A stretch of DNA of 64,000 nt from Paraphoma chrysanthemicola (GCA_020744225.1 JAGMWG010000013.1:930001-994000); one strand, 5' to 3'. Positions 1 to 12,511 are shown, numbered from the stretch's first letter. Numbers and translations: made by a program. The notes: generated from the sequence alone by a model not told the origin.

Positions 1-364
1 CCAGCACGTATCGTTCCTGGGCAGCGAGGACGGCAAGAATGTTGTTCTCGGTCGGCGTGGCGACATCGTCCTGTGAGGTGGCGGTGGTGCCCGAGACCCA
101 CGACTGTGGGCGAGAACGCGGTGAAGAGTGGTTGGGAGAATTGCTGCCCGCAGCTTTCTGAATGGGAAACTGTAGTGACAGGCGTTTGCCCTGGCCAACA
201 ATGTCCGCTTGGGACGTCGTCTTGGAGCGAACGTGCGGCATCGGAAATCTAGGCGAGGGGTGGGAGCGTGTGGTGGAGGAGGGAGCAATGGTTGAGGCGG
301 TCGAGGCGGATTTTGGCGCCCCTTTGCTCTGTCCCGGGGTCTTCTGCACGGGGGCACGGTCCAT
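1..364 (-). CDS. DUF4048-type protein, 5' part only (runs off left edge)
   Basis: An open minus-strand frame starts at an ATG at 364-362 and runs off the window edge after 121 codons. The product begins MDRAPVQKTPGQ and is rich in Ser, Thr and Pro. Near residue 76 it has the motif KRLSLQFPIQ, and it ends with the segment LAVLAAQERYVL. From memory, the pairing of a short RLSL-F-P motif with an AAQER..LELK coiled-coil start is characteristic of the fungal DUF4048 family, whose function is unknown. No intron is needed in the visible part. The family assignment rests on motif recall, and the C-terminal half lies outside the window. Confidence 0.65.
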   Translation of the reverse strand, partial: MDRAPVQKTPGQSKGAPKSASTASTIAPSSTTRSHPSPRFPMPHVRSKTTSQADIVGQGKRLSLQFPIQKAAGSNSPNHSSPRSRPQSWVSGTTATSQDDVATPTENNILAVLAAQERYVL

Positions 365-1868
365 GCTGTCAGCTCCTCCTACATAGAAGATAGAGCTCAT
401 ATCATGCCCGCTCCACTGCAGCACGCAAGCAAAACTCTGGAGGCGGACTCGACGCAGGAGGCGGTGTAGGATAAGCGAAAGGGTGGCTGGCGAAGCGCCC
501 AGGTACAGCGACAGAACGGCCGCTGGTAGGCCAATCAGGTGGAGAACAAGCGAACCCTTGAACCACGAAATCCAACTCTTTAAAACGATGCGGCTGACGG
601 CGCAAGAACCCATACCAGAGTCTCTAGGGGATGCATTGTTCGTTGATAGAGGGGGAGAGTGCACGTCTGAGCTGTCGCGCGCGGTGGCCGTCTTTAGTCT
701 TCGTGCTCCCGTCGCTCACGCGGTGGTGCTCGAGCCGCAAACACCAATTTCGGTCCAATCCCCTACACTAAGACACTAACATCATGGGTCCGCCTGCGCG
801 TTAGCTTTGTTGATAGCTTCACATGCACCGCGTCGTTTTTCGCCGGCGCGCGACCTTTCTCTGGAGACTGTCGCGCTCTGTGTGCCGTAATGTATTCTGT
901 CTTCATCAGAGACCGCCAGGGTGGTGCATCTTAGCAGTGTCATTTTTGCCAAAAAGCACGAAAAGCAGCAACTTTTTGCAGACGACAACACCATACAGCG
1001 ATGACCTTGGAGGCCATCTCGAGACAGCTGAATGGAATCGAGAGACTCGGTCGATGATAGACACTGGCTACCCAGCAGATGTACGGGAAATGTGAGTGGA
1101 CCACACATTCCTCTGTTGCAGTCCTCTGGTCACACACCACAAAACGGTTTCTGTCACTCAACGGCTCGCACTGGTCCCAAGATCAGCATGAAACACGGAG
1201 ATTGGTATCGTATAAACTTCGTCATCCGGTGTCTTGGGCGGGGAGCTTGTCGACCCCAGATCATTATGGTTACGGCGAGATGTTATTGGTCCGAGCTTCA
1301 TTTAATACCCTTGTCCCACTTCCAAATTTGGGACCTCGGTCCAGAACAGTGAATGTGTCCAAGAAGGTGGATCCAATTGCCATGAGGATATCCAGAAGTC
1401 CCGGTAGCCGCTGCAGCGAGTTTGACCCGCTTATGCAGGGCAATTGTTCAGCGTAACCGGAATGGAGCCGTTGCAGGTACGGTCGTGGAGGAGGCCTCAT
1501 AGTGGAAACACTACCCGCGTACAACAGAACGAGATATTTGGACACCAGTCTTTTTCCAACAGCAAAGGACAGCCTCAATTTACCATGATACCCATGGCTT
1601 TGCGGTGGCGTCGTCTCGCGTTGGGTCGGTGCGGCGGGGTGTCTGCTTTGTTTGGTCGAGCGCCGTTGCCCTGGTGACGTGGACCCTGCACTCGCTGGTC
1701 CACGTCGAATATCCATCGTGACCACCGCACCGAAATGCATCGTCAATCCTCCTATTTCTACCCAGCATCACTACACTAGGGCGCCTGCCGTCCGCTTCCG
1801 CCTTGTCGCTCGCAGTATTCGGCACAGCCTGAGTTCTACACAACAGCTCAGCACATCAATCCGACGCA
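365..1868. other. Intergenic, divergent promoter region
   Basis: About 1.5 kb lies between the DUF4048-type gene on minus and the kinase gene on plus. Short open frames occur on both strands, the longest being 158 codons on minus at 1270-1746. None shows family motifs, an intron pattern or protein-like composition. I see nothing in it beyond presumed 5' UTRs and promoters for two divergent genes. Confidence 0.5.
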
Positions 1869-4187
1869 ATGGCCGAGAACTACCAGGTGATGGAGGAGTT
1901 GGGCAGTATGTTTCTTCCACACATGATAGATTCACTAGCTAATGACATACAGGTGGGAGTTTCGGAAAGGTGTACAAAGCTGTCGACCGGCGGACGGGCG
2001 AGATTGTCGCCATTAAACACGTGCGACCCTCCGTTTCCAAAGCAGAAGGACCATGCTCACATACGTAGATCGACCTCGAGGACAGCAGTGAAGAACTAGC
2101 CGACATCCAAGCCGAGATCTCACTGCTCAGCACATGTCACAGCCCATACATCACCGAATACAAGACCAGTTTCGTCAAAGGCGTCAAACTATGGATTGTC
2201 ATGGAGTTTCTTGGAGGCGGCTCGGCCGCAGACATGGTACGTCGTAGTCACCTCGAGACTATTGGAGACGTTGGCTGACGCGAGCAGTTGGCACCTGGCC
2301 CCATCAACGAAGCGCACATCGCCATCATGTGCAGAGAACTACTACTAGGGCTCGACTACCTCCACTCCACCGGCAAGATTCATCGTGACATCAAGGCCGC
2401 GAACGTGCTCCTCACAGACCAAGGACGGGTCAAGCTCGCAGATTTCGGCGTCGCCGCACAGTTGACAAACATTAAATCACAACGCATGACTTTCGTGGGC
2501 ACTCCGTTTTGGATGGCACCAGAGGTCATACAAGAAGCTGGCTATGACTTTAGGGCGGACGTCTGGTCTCTAGGCATCACGGCAATGGAGCTGGCAGAGG
2601 GCGCGCCACCATACGCCGGATCTCACCCGATGAAGGTGCTCTTCACCATTCCGAAGAATCCAGCTCCTCGGCTAGAGGGCGATAACTGGAGCAGAGACTT
2701 CAAGGACTTCATTGCACAGTGCCTAATCAAGGACCCAGACCGACGAGCGACAGCCAAGGAGCTCCTCAAGCATCGATTCATTCAACGCGCAGGCAAGGTC
2801 GAAGCACTCCGCGAGTTGGTCGAGCGTAAGCAAATGTGGGAGGCCCAACAAGAGCAGCAAGCCGCGTCGCATCCAAAGTACTATGAGGAGACCATGTACG
2901 TATCCCCACTATGTTGATTTTAGACCTTGCTGACTCGTCCCCAGGGTCGATCTATCTCCAAAGACTGAAGAGGACGAATGGGTGTTCGACACAGTCCGAC
3001 CACGGACCGCGACAATGGTCCAGCATCAGACAGCAAAGCGGCGCAAAGTTGCGCGGATACCTTCGACAGATGCAGCAGCAGTTGCAAACATGATGCAGCG
3101 CATGGACTTGGACGATGCTCCGTTGGGCGATGTCACCGACTCCCCTGTCCGGGAGCGCCGACGACCATCATCCCGGAAAGCATCTCATGCCACAGCGTTC
3201 CGTGTCCCCTCTGGAGCCACTCCAACCGCCCGACGGATCAGCAATATCCCAAAGCAGCCCTTGGGAGTCGACCTCAACTTTGGCAACTCACCATCTACAG
3301 TGCGCCACTTCAAGCGAGTCTCTAGCGGAGAGCGACGTGCAGCTCTACAGTCAAATCCTCCTGCCAACCCGAACAACATTGGCTTTCACCCAAATCCAGA
3401 GGCTCGCACATTCCGCCCGTCGCCGCCAAACTCGAACCATCCTCTCGATGTTAATAACGAGAATACTCCTCCTGCCCCAGAGTATGCGCCAATGCCTGTC
3501 ACTAAGGACGCATTGTATGGGCGACGAGCATACAGCAAGGTTCTCGATTCCGTGTTCCAAGAGGCCCATGCGAATACTGCCTCGCCACACCAGCGCGAAG
3601 CTATTGGACGTCTTGGACAGGCATGGCAGCAACTCGATGAGGTCGACCCGCATGGAGAATTCATGCTGCTGAAGGCCATGGTCGACCGCTTGAAGAATGA
3701 CTCGAAGCTCGCCTCAGCACTAGGCATCGAAGTCAGCCCCATGCGGTCACCTCAGAAACACAACACGAAGACAAGCGAGACCAGCCTAAGCGGAACAACT
3801 GTACACGGCACCAGTACCACTCGCATCCGTTCTAACACCGCTACCCGCGTGAGGACAAATATCGCTCAGGCTGGTGAAGAGCCCACTCCATACTCGACTC
3901 CAGGGCAAACTCCAAACGGCACGCCGATCAGCACTGCGTCAGGTTCTCCCCTCAAAGGACCCAAGCTCATCCTCGCACAAAACAACCCCCACTTGAAATC
4001 CCATCGCCGTCGCCAAAGTGCTTTCGTCGTTGGCGAAAAGGCTCATGGACATGACGCGCCCATAATGGTAGACGAGAAGAAGCTGCCCGGCTACGTAGAG
4101 AGGGGCATGGAGCAACAGGGTCTCCTCGCTGATATTCTCTACGGGCAGTGGATGCAAGGTCTGCGATCCCGCTGGCCGGTCGCGTAA
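1869..4187 (+). CDS. GCK-III / Ste20-type serine-threonine kinase (Sid1/Mst-like)
   Basis: Five exons: 1869-1905, 1953-2020, 2069-2236, 2288-2895, 2945-4187. All introns are GT-AG and 46-51 nt; the product is 707 aa. The kinase domain is N-terminal (about 7-265), with Gly loop GSGSFG, VAIK lysine K34, HRDIK around D125, DFG at 143-145 and the [10 protein letters not shown] activation segment. The long C-terminal region is Ser/Thr/Pro-rich and low in complexity until a folded-looking stretch near the end. Domain order and the N-terminal kinase place it in the germinal-centre-kinase III group. In fungi this group acts in the septation network and in MAPK-independent polarity signalling. Whether it is the Sid1 or the Mst1 orthologue cannot be settled here. 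The start follows directly on from the kinase N lobe. Confidence 0.9.
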
Positions 4188-4967
4188 ACCTCCTGAGAAG
4201 TTGTGCATTGTGGAACCAATACGTTTTCGGTCCCTCTTGCATTGGGTACCTTCAACGTGGAACCCAGTGGTACGTTTTGCATTCTTGCATATAATTTTGT
4301 CTGGTCTTTCGCAGTCAGTGTCAACGAATGACGACCTTGTTTATGACTAGTGGTCGCTTAAGAGCGCGGCGTGGTCTGATAGTTTTCATTTACCGCATCT
4401 TGCATATTGCGACGGCGTTTTGGGCATTCTCCACATCTTTAAAAGCATCTCAGCATGTTTGTGTACAGATAGATAGCAGTGGTAAGATACGAAGTGTAAT
4501 AGCCGAATCGAATGGAAATCATCTGAATAAGCTTCCCGGGAAGGCGCGACCGACCAAGCCAACCCTCCATCACTAAAGCTTCATTCCAAAATACATCGAC
4601 TGGCAGGAGCATATGTCGTCACTTCTACCGGAAGAACATGCACACCCCATGTGTGATCTGCGGCTAAGCATGTACCCCGCAGCCACCCGCACCGTTACAT
4701 CACATTGGTCGTCCAAATACAGTTGACGAGCTTCCTAAAGAGGGCCAAGATATACAATATGCATCCTCGTCGGCACCGCACTACTCCGCTGACTGCTCCA
4801 CTTCACGAACAGGAAAGTGACATCGTGGCACAGCCAAGCGCGAAGGAATGGAGGGATAAATACACGCGATGGGGCCGGCCACGCGGGGAAAGCGTAGAGC
4901 GTCGTGGGGCTATTCTCCATTTCGGACGAGTGTAACGAAATTTCATGCTCATTGCTAAGTCTCGAGA
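4188..4967. other. Intergenic
   Basis: 780 bp between the kinase stop and the GH92 start. It should hold the kinase 3' UTR and the GH92 promoter. Open frames here are short and show no motifs. Nothing else seen. Confidence 0.5.
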
Positions 4968-7619
4968 ATGAGTTTATTGATAGGAAAGATCGTGCCTGCG
5001 GTTGTGTGGTGGATGTTGACAAAGCATACTGTTGCACAGAACGGGACTGGCAGATCTGGGTATGATTATGTGGATCCGTTGATTGGGACGACGAATGGAG
5101 GTTTGTCGCTCATTGCAACAAAGTAAAAACGTTGAAAACTGATAGTCGTCAGGTCATGTGTTTCCAGGCGCAACATTGCCATTTGGTATGTATTGTCTGC
5201 GTTTACTAGTCCGGATACCTAACATCACTCAGGAATGGCAAAGGCCGGCCCAGACATATATGGCGAGAATCAAGGTGGATTCGCATCCGACGGCAGCCCC
5301 ATCTATGGCTTCTCACACATGCACGACAGTGGAACAGGAGGATCACCATCACTCGGCAACTTCCCGATCTTCGCGCAGTCAGGATGTCCGAATGGCGATG
5401 TCAATGCTTGCAAGTACGCGCTATGGGAGCGTATGACTGATAGGATCAACGGGACGATACATGCACGGCCAGGATATTTCGACATCACTTTGGCCAGCAA
5501 CATCAGGACAGAGATGACTGTGACAAACCATACAGCACTTTACCGGTTTACTTTTCCAGCCACGCCGATCACACCAAACACGACTTCTAATCCACATATT
5601 CTCGTTGAGCTAACAGACTTGCCGCAAACCCGCAGCGAAGGCAATATCACGGTCTACCCGGACAGTGGACGCATAACAGGCAGCGGCCGCTTTTCGCCCT
5701 CTTTTGGCATTGGCACATATCAATCCTATTTCTGTCTCGACTTTGGCGGCGCAACTGTCAAAGACGCTGGCGTCTGGACTAATTCTCGTGCGGCGCACGC
5801 GACGAGCTTGAAGATTGTTCCTGGCGATGTTCGTCAGACTCCAAGTGACCGACCAGCAGGTGGATGGGTACAGTTCGAGCAGCCTAAGGAAAACAATCAA
5901 ATCCTAGCAAGAGTAGGAATGAGCTTCATCAGCGAAGCACAAGCATGCGCCAATGCAGAGCGGGAGATCCCACTCAATGATTTCGATGCCATAGTAGCTG
6001 CTGCTGAGTCGGCATGGCGTGCGAAACTCGATGTCATCACGATCGAAGCTGGCGGTGTGAGCGACTCTTTTCTCACAACCTTCTGGAGTGGCGTATACCG
6101 TAGTATGATCAGTCCGCAAGACTACACGGGAGAAAATCCGAAATGGAATTCTGGCGAGCCATACTATGATTCGTTCTATTGCATCTGGGATAGTTTTAGG
6201 AGTATACATCCGCTTCTGACATTGTTAGATCCACAGAGCCAGACGCTGATGGTGAGGAGCTTGTTGGATATTTATAGGCATGAGGGTTGGCTGCCGGATT
6301 GCAGAATGAGCCATTGCAAAGGTCAGCATTAGCTATTCGGGTCTTTGACGAAATTGTTATTGACTATCAACAGGATTTACACAAGGCGGATCAAACGCTG
6401 ATGTCGTGATTACGGATGCCTATCTCAAGAATATCAGCGAGGGCATCGACTGGAACCTCGCGTACGAAGCCGTTGTCAAAGACGCCGAAGAAGAACCTCC
6501 GAACTGGGATGTCGAAGGTGATCAACATTCTCATTCCTCAATCTCTTTCTAAAGCTAACTTCTCTAGGGCGCGGTGGACTCGAATCCTGGAAAACACTCG
6601 GCTACATTCCTACAGAAAATATCGATGTCCTTGGAGTGGGCACAGAAACCCGCTCCATCTCCCGCACCGTAGAGTACGCCTACAACGACTTCACCATTGC
6701 CCTACTTGCCCGTGCCCTTGGCCATGCCTCCGACTATAACAAGTACCTCGCTCGTTCAGGCAACTGGCTCAACATGTTCAAGGCCGACCAACGCAGCGAC
6801 ATCAACGGCACCGACACCGGATTCCAGGGCTTCCTTCAACCACGCTACACAAATGGCACATGGGGCTATCAAGACCCCATCTTCTGCTCCCCATTACTCG
6901 ACTTCACCGGATGCTACCTCAACCCCAGTGGCCGCGAAACTTACGAGGGCCCAGTCTGGCTGTATACTTTCTTCGCACCAGGCGACATGGCAACTTTAAT
7001 CCGCACTCTGGGCGGCCGCGAAACATTCGTCCAACGCCTCAATTGGCTACATGAATCAGGCATCCTCTACGTCGGCGACGAGCAAGCTTTCCTCAAACTC
7101 TTTCTCTACCATTACGCCGGCCGCCCCGCGCTCTCTGCGCAACGCGCACACCAGTATATACCCAGCCTATTCAATGACACAGTTTCTGGGATCCCGGGCA
7201 ACGATGATTCCGGCGCAATGGGTAGTTTCGTCGCGTTCGTCATGATGGGCTTTTTCCCGAATGCGGGACAAGATGTGTATTTCATTATCCCGCCGTTCTT
7301 CGAATCCATTTCAATCAAAAACGGGCAAACTGGAAACACGGCGACGATCCGGAATGTTAATTTCGATGCAGGGTATAAGAATATATATATCCAGAGTGCG
7401 AAGTTGAACGGCCAGGTGTATACGCGGAATTGGTTGCAGCATAGTTTCTTCCTCGAAGGTGGGGTGTTGGAGTTGGTGCTTGGGGATAGGGAGAGTGGGT
7501 GGGGGACGAGGGAGGAGGATGGGCCGCCGAGTTTGGGGCCGTATTCAAATGGTACGGCTGGAAGGAGGAGGTGGGAGATGGGGAGTGTGGATTTTGGGTT
7601 GGCGGCCGGAAGTTTGTGA
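4968..7619 (+). CDS. GH92 family exo-alpha-mannosidase-like, secreted
   Basis: Five exons: 4968-5100, 5153-5185, 5233-6321, 6374-6517, 6568-7619; 816 aa. The tiny 33-nt second exon encodes the heart of the family motif GGHVFPGATLPFGM, which is split over three exons. Other GH92 hallmarks follow: YGFSHMHDSGTGGSP, and a C-terminal segment GNDDSGAMGSFVAFVMMGFFP. The N terminus (residues 1-23, hydrophobic, ending before AQNGTG) looks like a signal peptide, and there are several N-x-S/T sites. The family is Ca-dependent and removes mannose from N-glycans or mannoproteins outside the cell. Substrate linkage cannot be read from sequence. Length is normal for fungal members. Confidence 0.92.
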
Positions 7620-7701
7620 GGAGGTAGAGGAAGGTGTAGCTTTGAAAGAGTGACATCATTGTGGTGAAGATAGTGGATGAAATGAACAGTCATATCAACT
7701 T

Positions 7702-8043
7702 TCATGTGATCAGGAAGATTCGACGGGAATTCTCCGTTTTTTCCACTAGCAGCTTCACCATTACTCTAACGTTTCCTTCTTCCGAATCTTCGTATTCATC
7801 TTGAGCGCCCCCATTCTCTCTACAATACTCCTCATATTCCTCCATTTCCTGTCTCATCCCCTCTATCTCCTCCCTATAAGAATCCCATTGGTCCACTACA
7901 AACTCCCAATTTGGCGGAAACTCATCTTTTACCTCCTCTCTATACCCCGTCAACATCAATCGCGGCACAACACTTCCCTCAGCACGTGTTAGAAACCGCC
8001 CGATACATTCTTTCAACTCCGTAGGCATTGTTAGCAGCGTCAT
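7702..8043 (-). CDS. Small hypothetical protein, F-box-like N terminus
   Basis: A 113-codon minus-strand frame with an ATG start. It begins MTLLTMPTELKECIGRFL, which resembles the first helix of fungal F-box or F-box-like proteins (MPxEL..I..FL). An acidic helical stretch (EEIEGMRQEMEEYEEYCRE) follows. No homologue is recognised. The base composition is less GC-rich than its neighbours. It may be a truncated relative of the F-box-like proteins at the right of this window, or spurious. Confidence 0.4.
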   Translation of the reverse strand: MTLLTMPTELKECIGRFLTRAEGSVVPRLMLTGYREEVKDEFPPNWEFVVDQWDSYREEIEGMRQEMEEYEEYCRENGGAQDEYEDSEEGNVRVMVKLLVEKTENSRRIFLIT

Positions 8044-8345
8044 TATATTTCATCATAATGGCAACATGAAAATCCTACCTAGGTATTGAATCAATTGAAT
8101 CAATGGCTATTCCGGCGCTTTACGGGATGAATGTTCCTTGCCGTCCACTACTCATCCATGGTTAGTAATGCACATCCATCAATCTGCCTTTTCTTCTCCA
8201 TACACGGCTCCAAATCTTGCAGCATCGAATCTGCCGCAACTGAAAACATCCTTGTAGCGTACAGCACTTTTCTAGGCCCCTCAATATTGTCCGGCGGTGG
8301 GTACTCATCAACGGTGTTTTCGATACCGGTCTGCCACATCCAACC

Positions 8346-8792
8346 CTACTTTGGATGCTCTTTGCTACATTTTATCAGCCATTGTACTTGGGCAGATTCT
8401 ATTCTCATCTGCTCGTGCCAATGGCACATATCGGTCCCGGGCAACACAAGGTTTTGGAGGCACTTGATCAGCGACTCTAGCCTTATTCCAACTCCGTCTT
8501 TGACGTAACAATCATTCCATTCTGTGCCAAGAGAATCTATGATGAACGTGTTTTCGGGTCGAGAGTCTCTGAAATTGCTCCGTCGAGTTTCCTCCATTCT
8601 TCTGTTCGAGGCACAGCTAGGCTGGAACGGCGCCTTGGACCGAACCATGACATTGTCGACCTTGGTTATCGCTTGATCTAATTCTTTGCATGCACTTTTG
8701 TACTTTGCATATTCCTCTTCATTCTTAATATGATCTCGCATCTCTTGTAGGATTTCTATAGGAACGCGCATTGTCTCCGCGCACGTATCCAT
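8346..8792 (-). CDS. Hypothetical protein with possible continuation past an in-frame TAG
   Basis: 148 codons from the ATG at 8792 (the frame is open further up but without an ATG). The start MDTCAETMRVPIEILQEMRDHI again recalls an F-box-like helix, followed by a charged helical stretch and a Cys/Trp-containing C-terminal half. The stop at 8346-8348 is TAG. The same frame then stays open for 66 more codons to 8148 and reads as plausible protein (WQTGIENTVDEYPPPDN). A 78-nt in-frame GT-AG segment starting GTAGGG at the stop could be an intron, but its donor is weak and no clear branch point is visible. Unrecognised family. Confidence 0.4.
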   Translation of the reverse strand: MDTCAETMRVPIEILQEMRDHIKNEEEYAKYKSACKELDQAITKVDNVMVRSKAPFQPSCASNRRMEETRRSNFRDSRPENTFIIDSLGTEWNDCYVKDGVGIRLESLIKCLQNLVLPGTDMCHWHEQMRIESAQVQWLIKCSKEHPK

Positions 8793-9270
8793 TCTGTTGA
8801 GAAAGCTAGGGACTTTTCTATATCTGAACAAACAAGTCTTCTTGTATATATTCAAGTGTGGTTCCTGAGATGCTGGTGCAGATCTGTGTGGGTTGGTAAG
8901 AAAGCATCGAGCTATAGATATTTTATATCGTGATATAGGTAATGAATCGTCAAAAAGACTCTAAGCATCTGCCTTGTTGACCAACTTGACGACTTGATCC
9001 ACATGCTCATGGATCTAGAGCGAATTCTCTGACTCGGCTGCAACTCAGTGACACCTTCCCGGTGTGTATTCAACATATTGTGCTACTTTGACGCTCAAAG
9101 AGATATAGGTCCGTGAACTTGAAAAACCGTTTTCTGGAAGGCAAGCAATGTTTCACGTTTTATGTTTCTCTGTCTGTGAAGTGGATTGTGACTACTAGGA
9201 CTTGACAGGCAGCAAGTCCAATTGTTAGCCTTCACAACTTTGAGTTACCAATACCCAAGTTTTTAGAGCA
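8793..9270. other. Intergenic, AT-leaning
   Basis: About 480 bp between two divergent small genes. No motif-bearing frame, RNA gene or repeat was seen; it presumably carries both promoters. Confidence 0.45.
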
Positions 9271-9771
9271 ATGGCGTTTGCAATCCTTACACTTTATCGC
9301 GATCATACAACTTCCAAGGTCGCTCACGGACACTGCACCGAACACACAGGAGCCATCATGACACATAACACACCCCACCAGAGGCCGCGTGTCCATCTTT
9401 TTGACTCCATCTTCTGGCAAGTCCTGCCCGCACATTATGACAAGATCAACCAACGGTGGAAGCTCATCGCTTGCCTCTACCACGAAGCAGGCTCAGCTGT
9501 TATGGCCACAGATCGCGCCGCCGGCTCGAACTCACTGAAGGCGGAGTTGGAAATGCTGGAAGAAGACATCAAGGGATATCGCACCATGGTCGCAGCTGTC
9601 GACATCGACGATGTTATCGGAATATATGTTATTGCTGGCAGACAGCGTTGGAGAGCAGAACAGATTGCTAAGGAGGACTTGGAAGATTTAGAGAACGGTT
9701 TGGTGAGCATCGAAGAAAAGATTATGGAGGTCAAGGCGGACATCGTGTATGGTTTTGAGGAGAAGGATTGA
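9271..9771 (+). CDS. Hypothetical protein, C-terminal coiled coil
   Basis: Single-exon frame of 166 codons from an ATG. The middle part (RVHLFDSIFWQVLPAHYDKI) and the central INQRWKLIACLYHEAG look like folded protein. Residues about 88-166 are a heptad-like acidic helix region with LEMLEEDIKGYRTM and LEDLENGLVSIEEKIMEVK. No signal peptide or TM helix. No family was recognised and no function is proposed. The ATG is the first in the frame, and an upstream exon cannot be excluded. Confidence 0.5.
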   Translation: MAFAILTLYRDHTTSKVAHGHCTEHTGAIMTHNTPHQRPRVHLFDSIFWQVLPAHYDKINQRWKLIACLYHEAGSAVMATDRAAGSNSLKAELEMLEEDIKGYRTMVAAVDIDDVIGIYVIAGRQRWRAEQIAKEDLEDLENGLVSIEEKIMEVKADIVYGFEEKD

Positions 9772-10456
9772 GATGCGACGCGCTGCGGTGCACAGGTTTG
9801 GGACTTTCATTTGGAAAATGTTTGGTGTGCATGCTGTGTTGAAATATTGCGCTTCAAGCACCGTCTATCAAGGCTATTGTCGTCCTAGCGCAATGTCTTA
9901 TATTCAGACATCGTTGCGTTCGGCACATTTTCGTCTCGAGAGGATGTTCCACCATGAACTGCGTTTTCCGCATAACCCCCGCCCTTGCTCGGAATAACCA
10001 TGTGACAGGTAATCGATACTCCTGAATGTCCCGCGAAGTGGGTGATGTCATAAAATCAGCAACGATGACACTTGTCTCTGCTTACTTTTTCGGCCCGCAA
10101 TTGCGCCGTTCATGTTGTGAGCAGTCACCTCAACGTGCTGAGGCGCACAGACGCACACAGGTTGCGTGTAGAACAATGCAAGAATAGAGTTTCGGCTGTC
10201 AAAAATTGATGTCTTTGATGTTCACTTAAGCATCTTGTCGTGGGGTTTGGCAGTGGATCCATGTTGGCGGGGCTGGTAGGCGGGGAAATGTTAACCTTGA
10301 AAAGGTGGCTGGTGCTATTGACCTGGCAAGATTAGCCGAGTCCCCCTTCCCGTAGCGTGTTTGTTTCACCGGCTTATGTGCCATCCGAGATGATGGGCGC
10401 CTGCTTATTTCACGATCTTGCTCTTCATCACCTCATTACTCCTTCAACAAACAAAT
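9772..10456. other. Intergenic, P450 promoter side
   Basis: 685 bp between the hypothetical gene and the P450. It contains the presumed P450 promoter, with a short CT-rich run just before its ATG. Nothing else recognised. Confidence 0.45.
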
Positions 10457-12238
10457 ATGGCCAGTGACGAGGCAAGCGCGATTGTTACTGTACCTACCCT
10501 CGTGGGCGCCGCAGTGCTGTATTGGGCACTCGTCACGACGTACAACTTTATTACGGCGCCACAACCGCCAACGTCGATACCATGGATTGGCTACGGAAAA
10601 GGCTGGATCGCGAGCTTACGCAACTTTCTCGCGTTGACAAAGAGCAAGGAATGGCTGCAAGCAGGTTACCAGAAATACAGCAAGAACAACAAGATATTTG
10701 TCCTTCCTGCTACACTTGGCATGTACGCAGAAATTATATGAGATATGCGAGACCCGAAGCTAAGATTATCTAGGCAGGCTGAAGTGGTCATGCCGCGTTC
10801 GCAGATGAGTTGGATGTTTGACCAACCAGACTCTGTTCTCAGCACCAGCGAGGCGCATTACGAGTTCTTGCAAGGCGATTACTGTTTTGTGAAACCAATC
10901 ATTTTGCGAGATCCGTACCACGAGCATGTGGTTCACAAGAACTTGGTGCGCAACCTGAATGCCATCATACCGGACTTAGAAGAAGAAGTTCCTGCATCGG
11001 TACAAGCGACTTATGGTGAAGATATGGAAGGTTGGAAGAAAGTGGAAGTGATGGAGTCTTTCATGAGAATGATTCCGCGTCTGACCAACCGCATGCTTGT
11101 TGGGCCAAAGCTATGTGCTGAGCAGAAATTTCTAGACGCTGTGTTGGCATTCACTACGGATGTGATCAGAACACAATCGTTCCTCTTCCTTATTCCGAAG
11201 GCCCTGCATCCCATTGTCGGCAATCTTATGGGCCTCACCTCAAAGTACCATCACTGGCTATCAGCACGCTTTACGCTCCCACTCATCAAGAAACGCATAG
11301 AGGATATTAAGAAGAAAGATGCCGGAGACCCAGAGTATAAAGATTGGAAAGAGCCACATGACTTTGTCACATGGTCGTATCGCACCGCAATGTCTGAAGG
11401 TCGGCCCGACGAAGCACAGCCCGCCCGCATATCCGAACGCATCATGCCGATCAACTTCGCATCGATTCATACCACGAGCCTTACAGCATACGAGACAATG
11501 ATCAATATCTTGAGCGCAGACCCTAGTGTGATTGAAAGCCTAAGGGAAGAGGCGCATCGCGTGCTTCAGGAAGAGGGCGGATGGACGAAGCAAGGTTTGA
11601 GTCGAATGCACCGCATGGATTCTGCTATCCGAGAGTCGCAGCGTGCATCGCCCATCGCACTTACCTTCATCCACCGAAAGGTAGTAGCGAAAGAGGGAGT
11701 CGTGACTCCAGAGGGTGTTCATGTCAAATATGGAACATTACTTTCTTGTCCATGGATGCCTGTTGCGGTCGATGAAGAGATCCACGACGGTGACGCCACA
11801 TTTGACGCCTTCCGCTACTCGCGCGCACGGGAGGAATATGATGCGATGACACCTGAAGCGAAGGAGAAGGCCAATATGCTGAAGTTGAAGCAAAGTGGAT
11901 TGGTAACAACCAGCCATCAGCACCTTCCGTTCGGACATGGAAGACACGCTTGGTTAGTGATATCGCGATTTGTGTTTGAAATCTTTGCTAATCATCATGT
12001 AGCCCTGGCCGCTTCTTCGTCTCGCACGAGCTGAAGATGATTTTCGCCTACCTGCTCCTCAACTATGATTTCAAGCCTCTTGAGACGAAGCCTAAAAAGT
12101 TTTGGGTTGTGAGATTCCAAGTTCCGATGCCTGCACATATCGAGGTCAGTCATCATCCTGCACTAAGCCTCGCTACATTAGGCGCACGCTAACTTCTTGC
12201 AGGTCAAGCGTCGAAAGACCGCATGGGGTAGCGAGTGA
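10457..12238 (+). CDS. Cytochrome P450 (ent-kaurene-oxidase-like fungal group)
   Basis: Four exons: 10457-10722, 10774-11952, 12003-12144, 12203-12238; 540 aa, a usual length. An N-terminal TM anchor (about residues 10-33) is followed by a Pro-rich hinge PQPPTSIPW. The I-helix reads FASIHTTS in place of the common AGxxT. The K-helix ExxR is in AIRESQR. The heme loop is FGHGRHACPG with the axial Cys at about 482, its codon split by intron 2. This I-helix version and the segment VMPRSQMSWMFDQPDSVLS are typical of a fungal P450 group often annotated as ent-kaurene oxidase-like and found in secondary metabolism. Substrate is unknown. A 2OG oxygenase follows 273 bp downstream on the same strand. 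The start ATG precedes the membrane anchor. Confidence 0.88.
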
Positions 12239-12511
12239 GAGCAATTCTTTTGTTTGACTGAAAATGCACTTGTATATTTGTGTGTAGCTGCTATGAAATT
12301 TGCTATTAATGTGACTCGATTAAGCATAAGACTAAGACAAGTGGTGCTGTAGCCGGAGGGTGGAAGCTACCCCACTTTAGGTCCTGCGGAACATGACCTA
12401 CGATAACGATCCCGCAGCCTTTATCTTTTCCCCGTGATCCAAATCTACATGTTCGAAGTCAGCCAGCATTCACTTTTCAGCAAACAGATCTAGTCATTAC
12501 TTCCTTCCACG

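Noticed and set aside
1270..1746. 158-codon minus-strand frame between the DUF4048 and kinase genes
   Set aside because: Composition is not protein-like, there is no motif, and it overlaps equally long frames on the other strand.
5158..5436. 92-codon frame overlapping the GH92 start
   Set aside because: It is a shadow of the spliced GH92 exons 2-3 in another frame.
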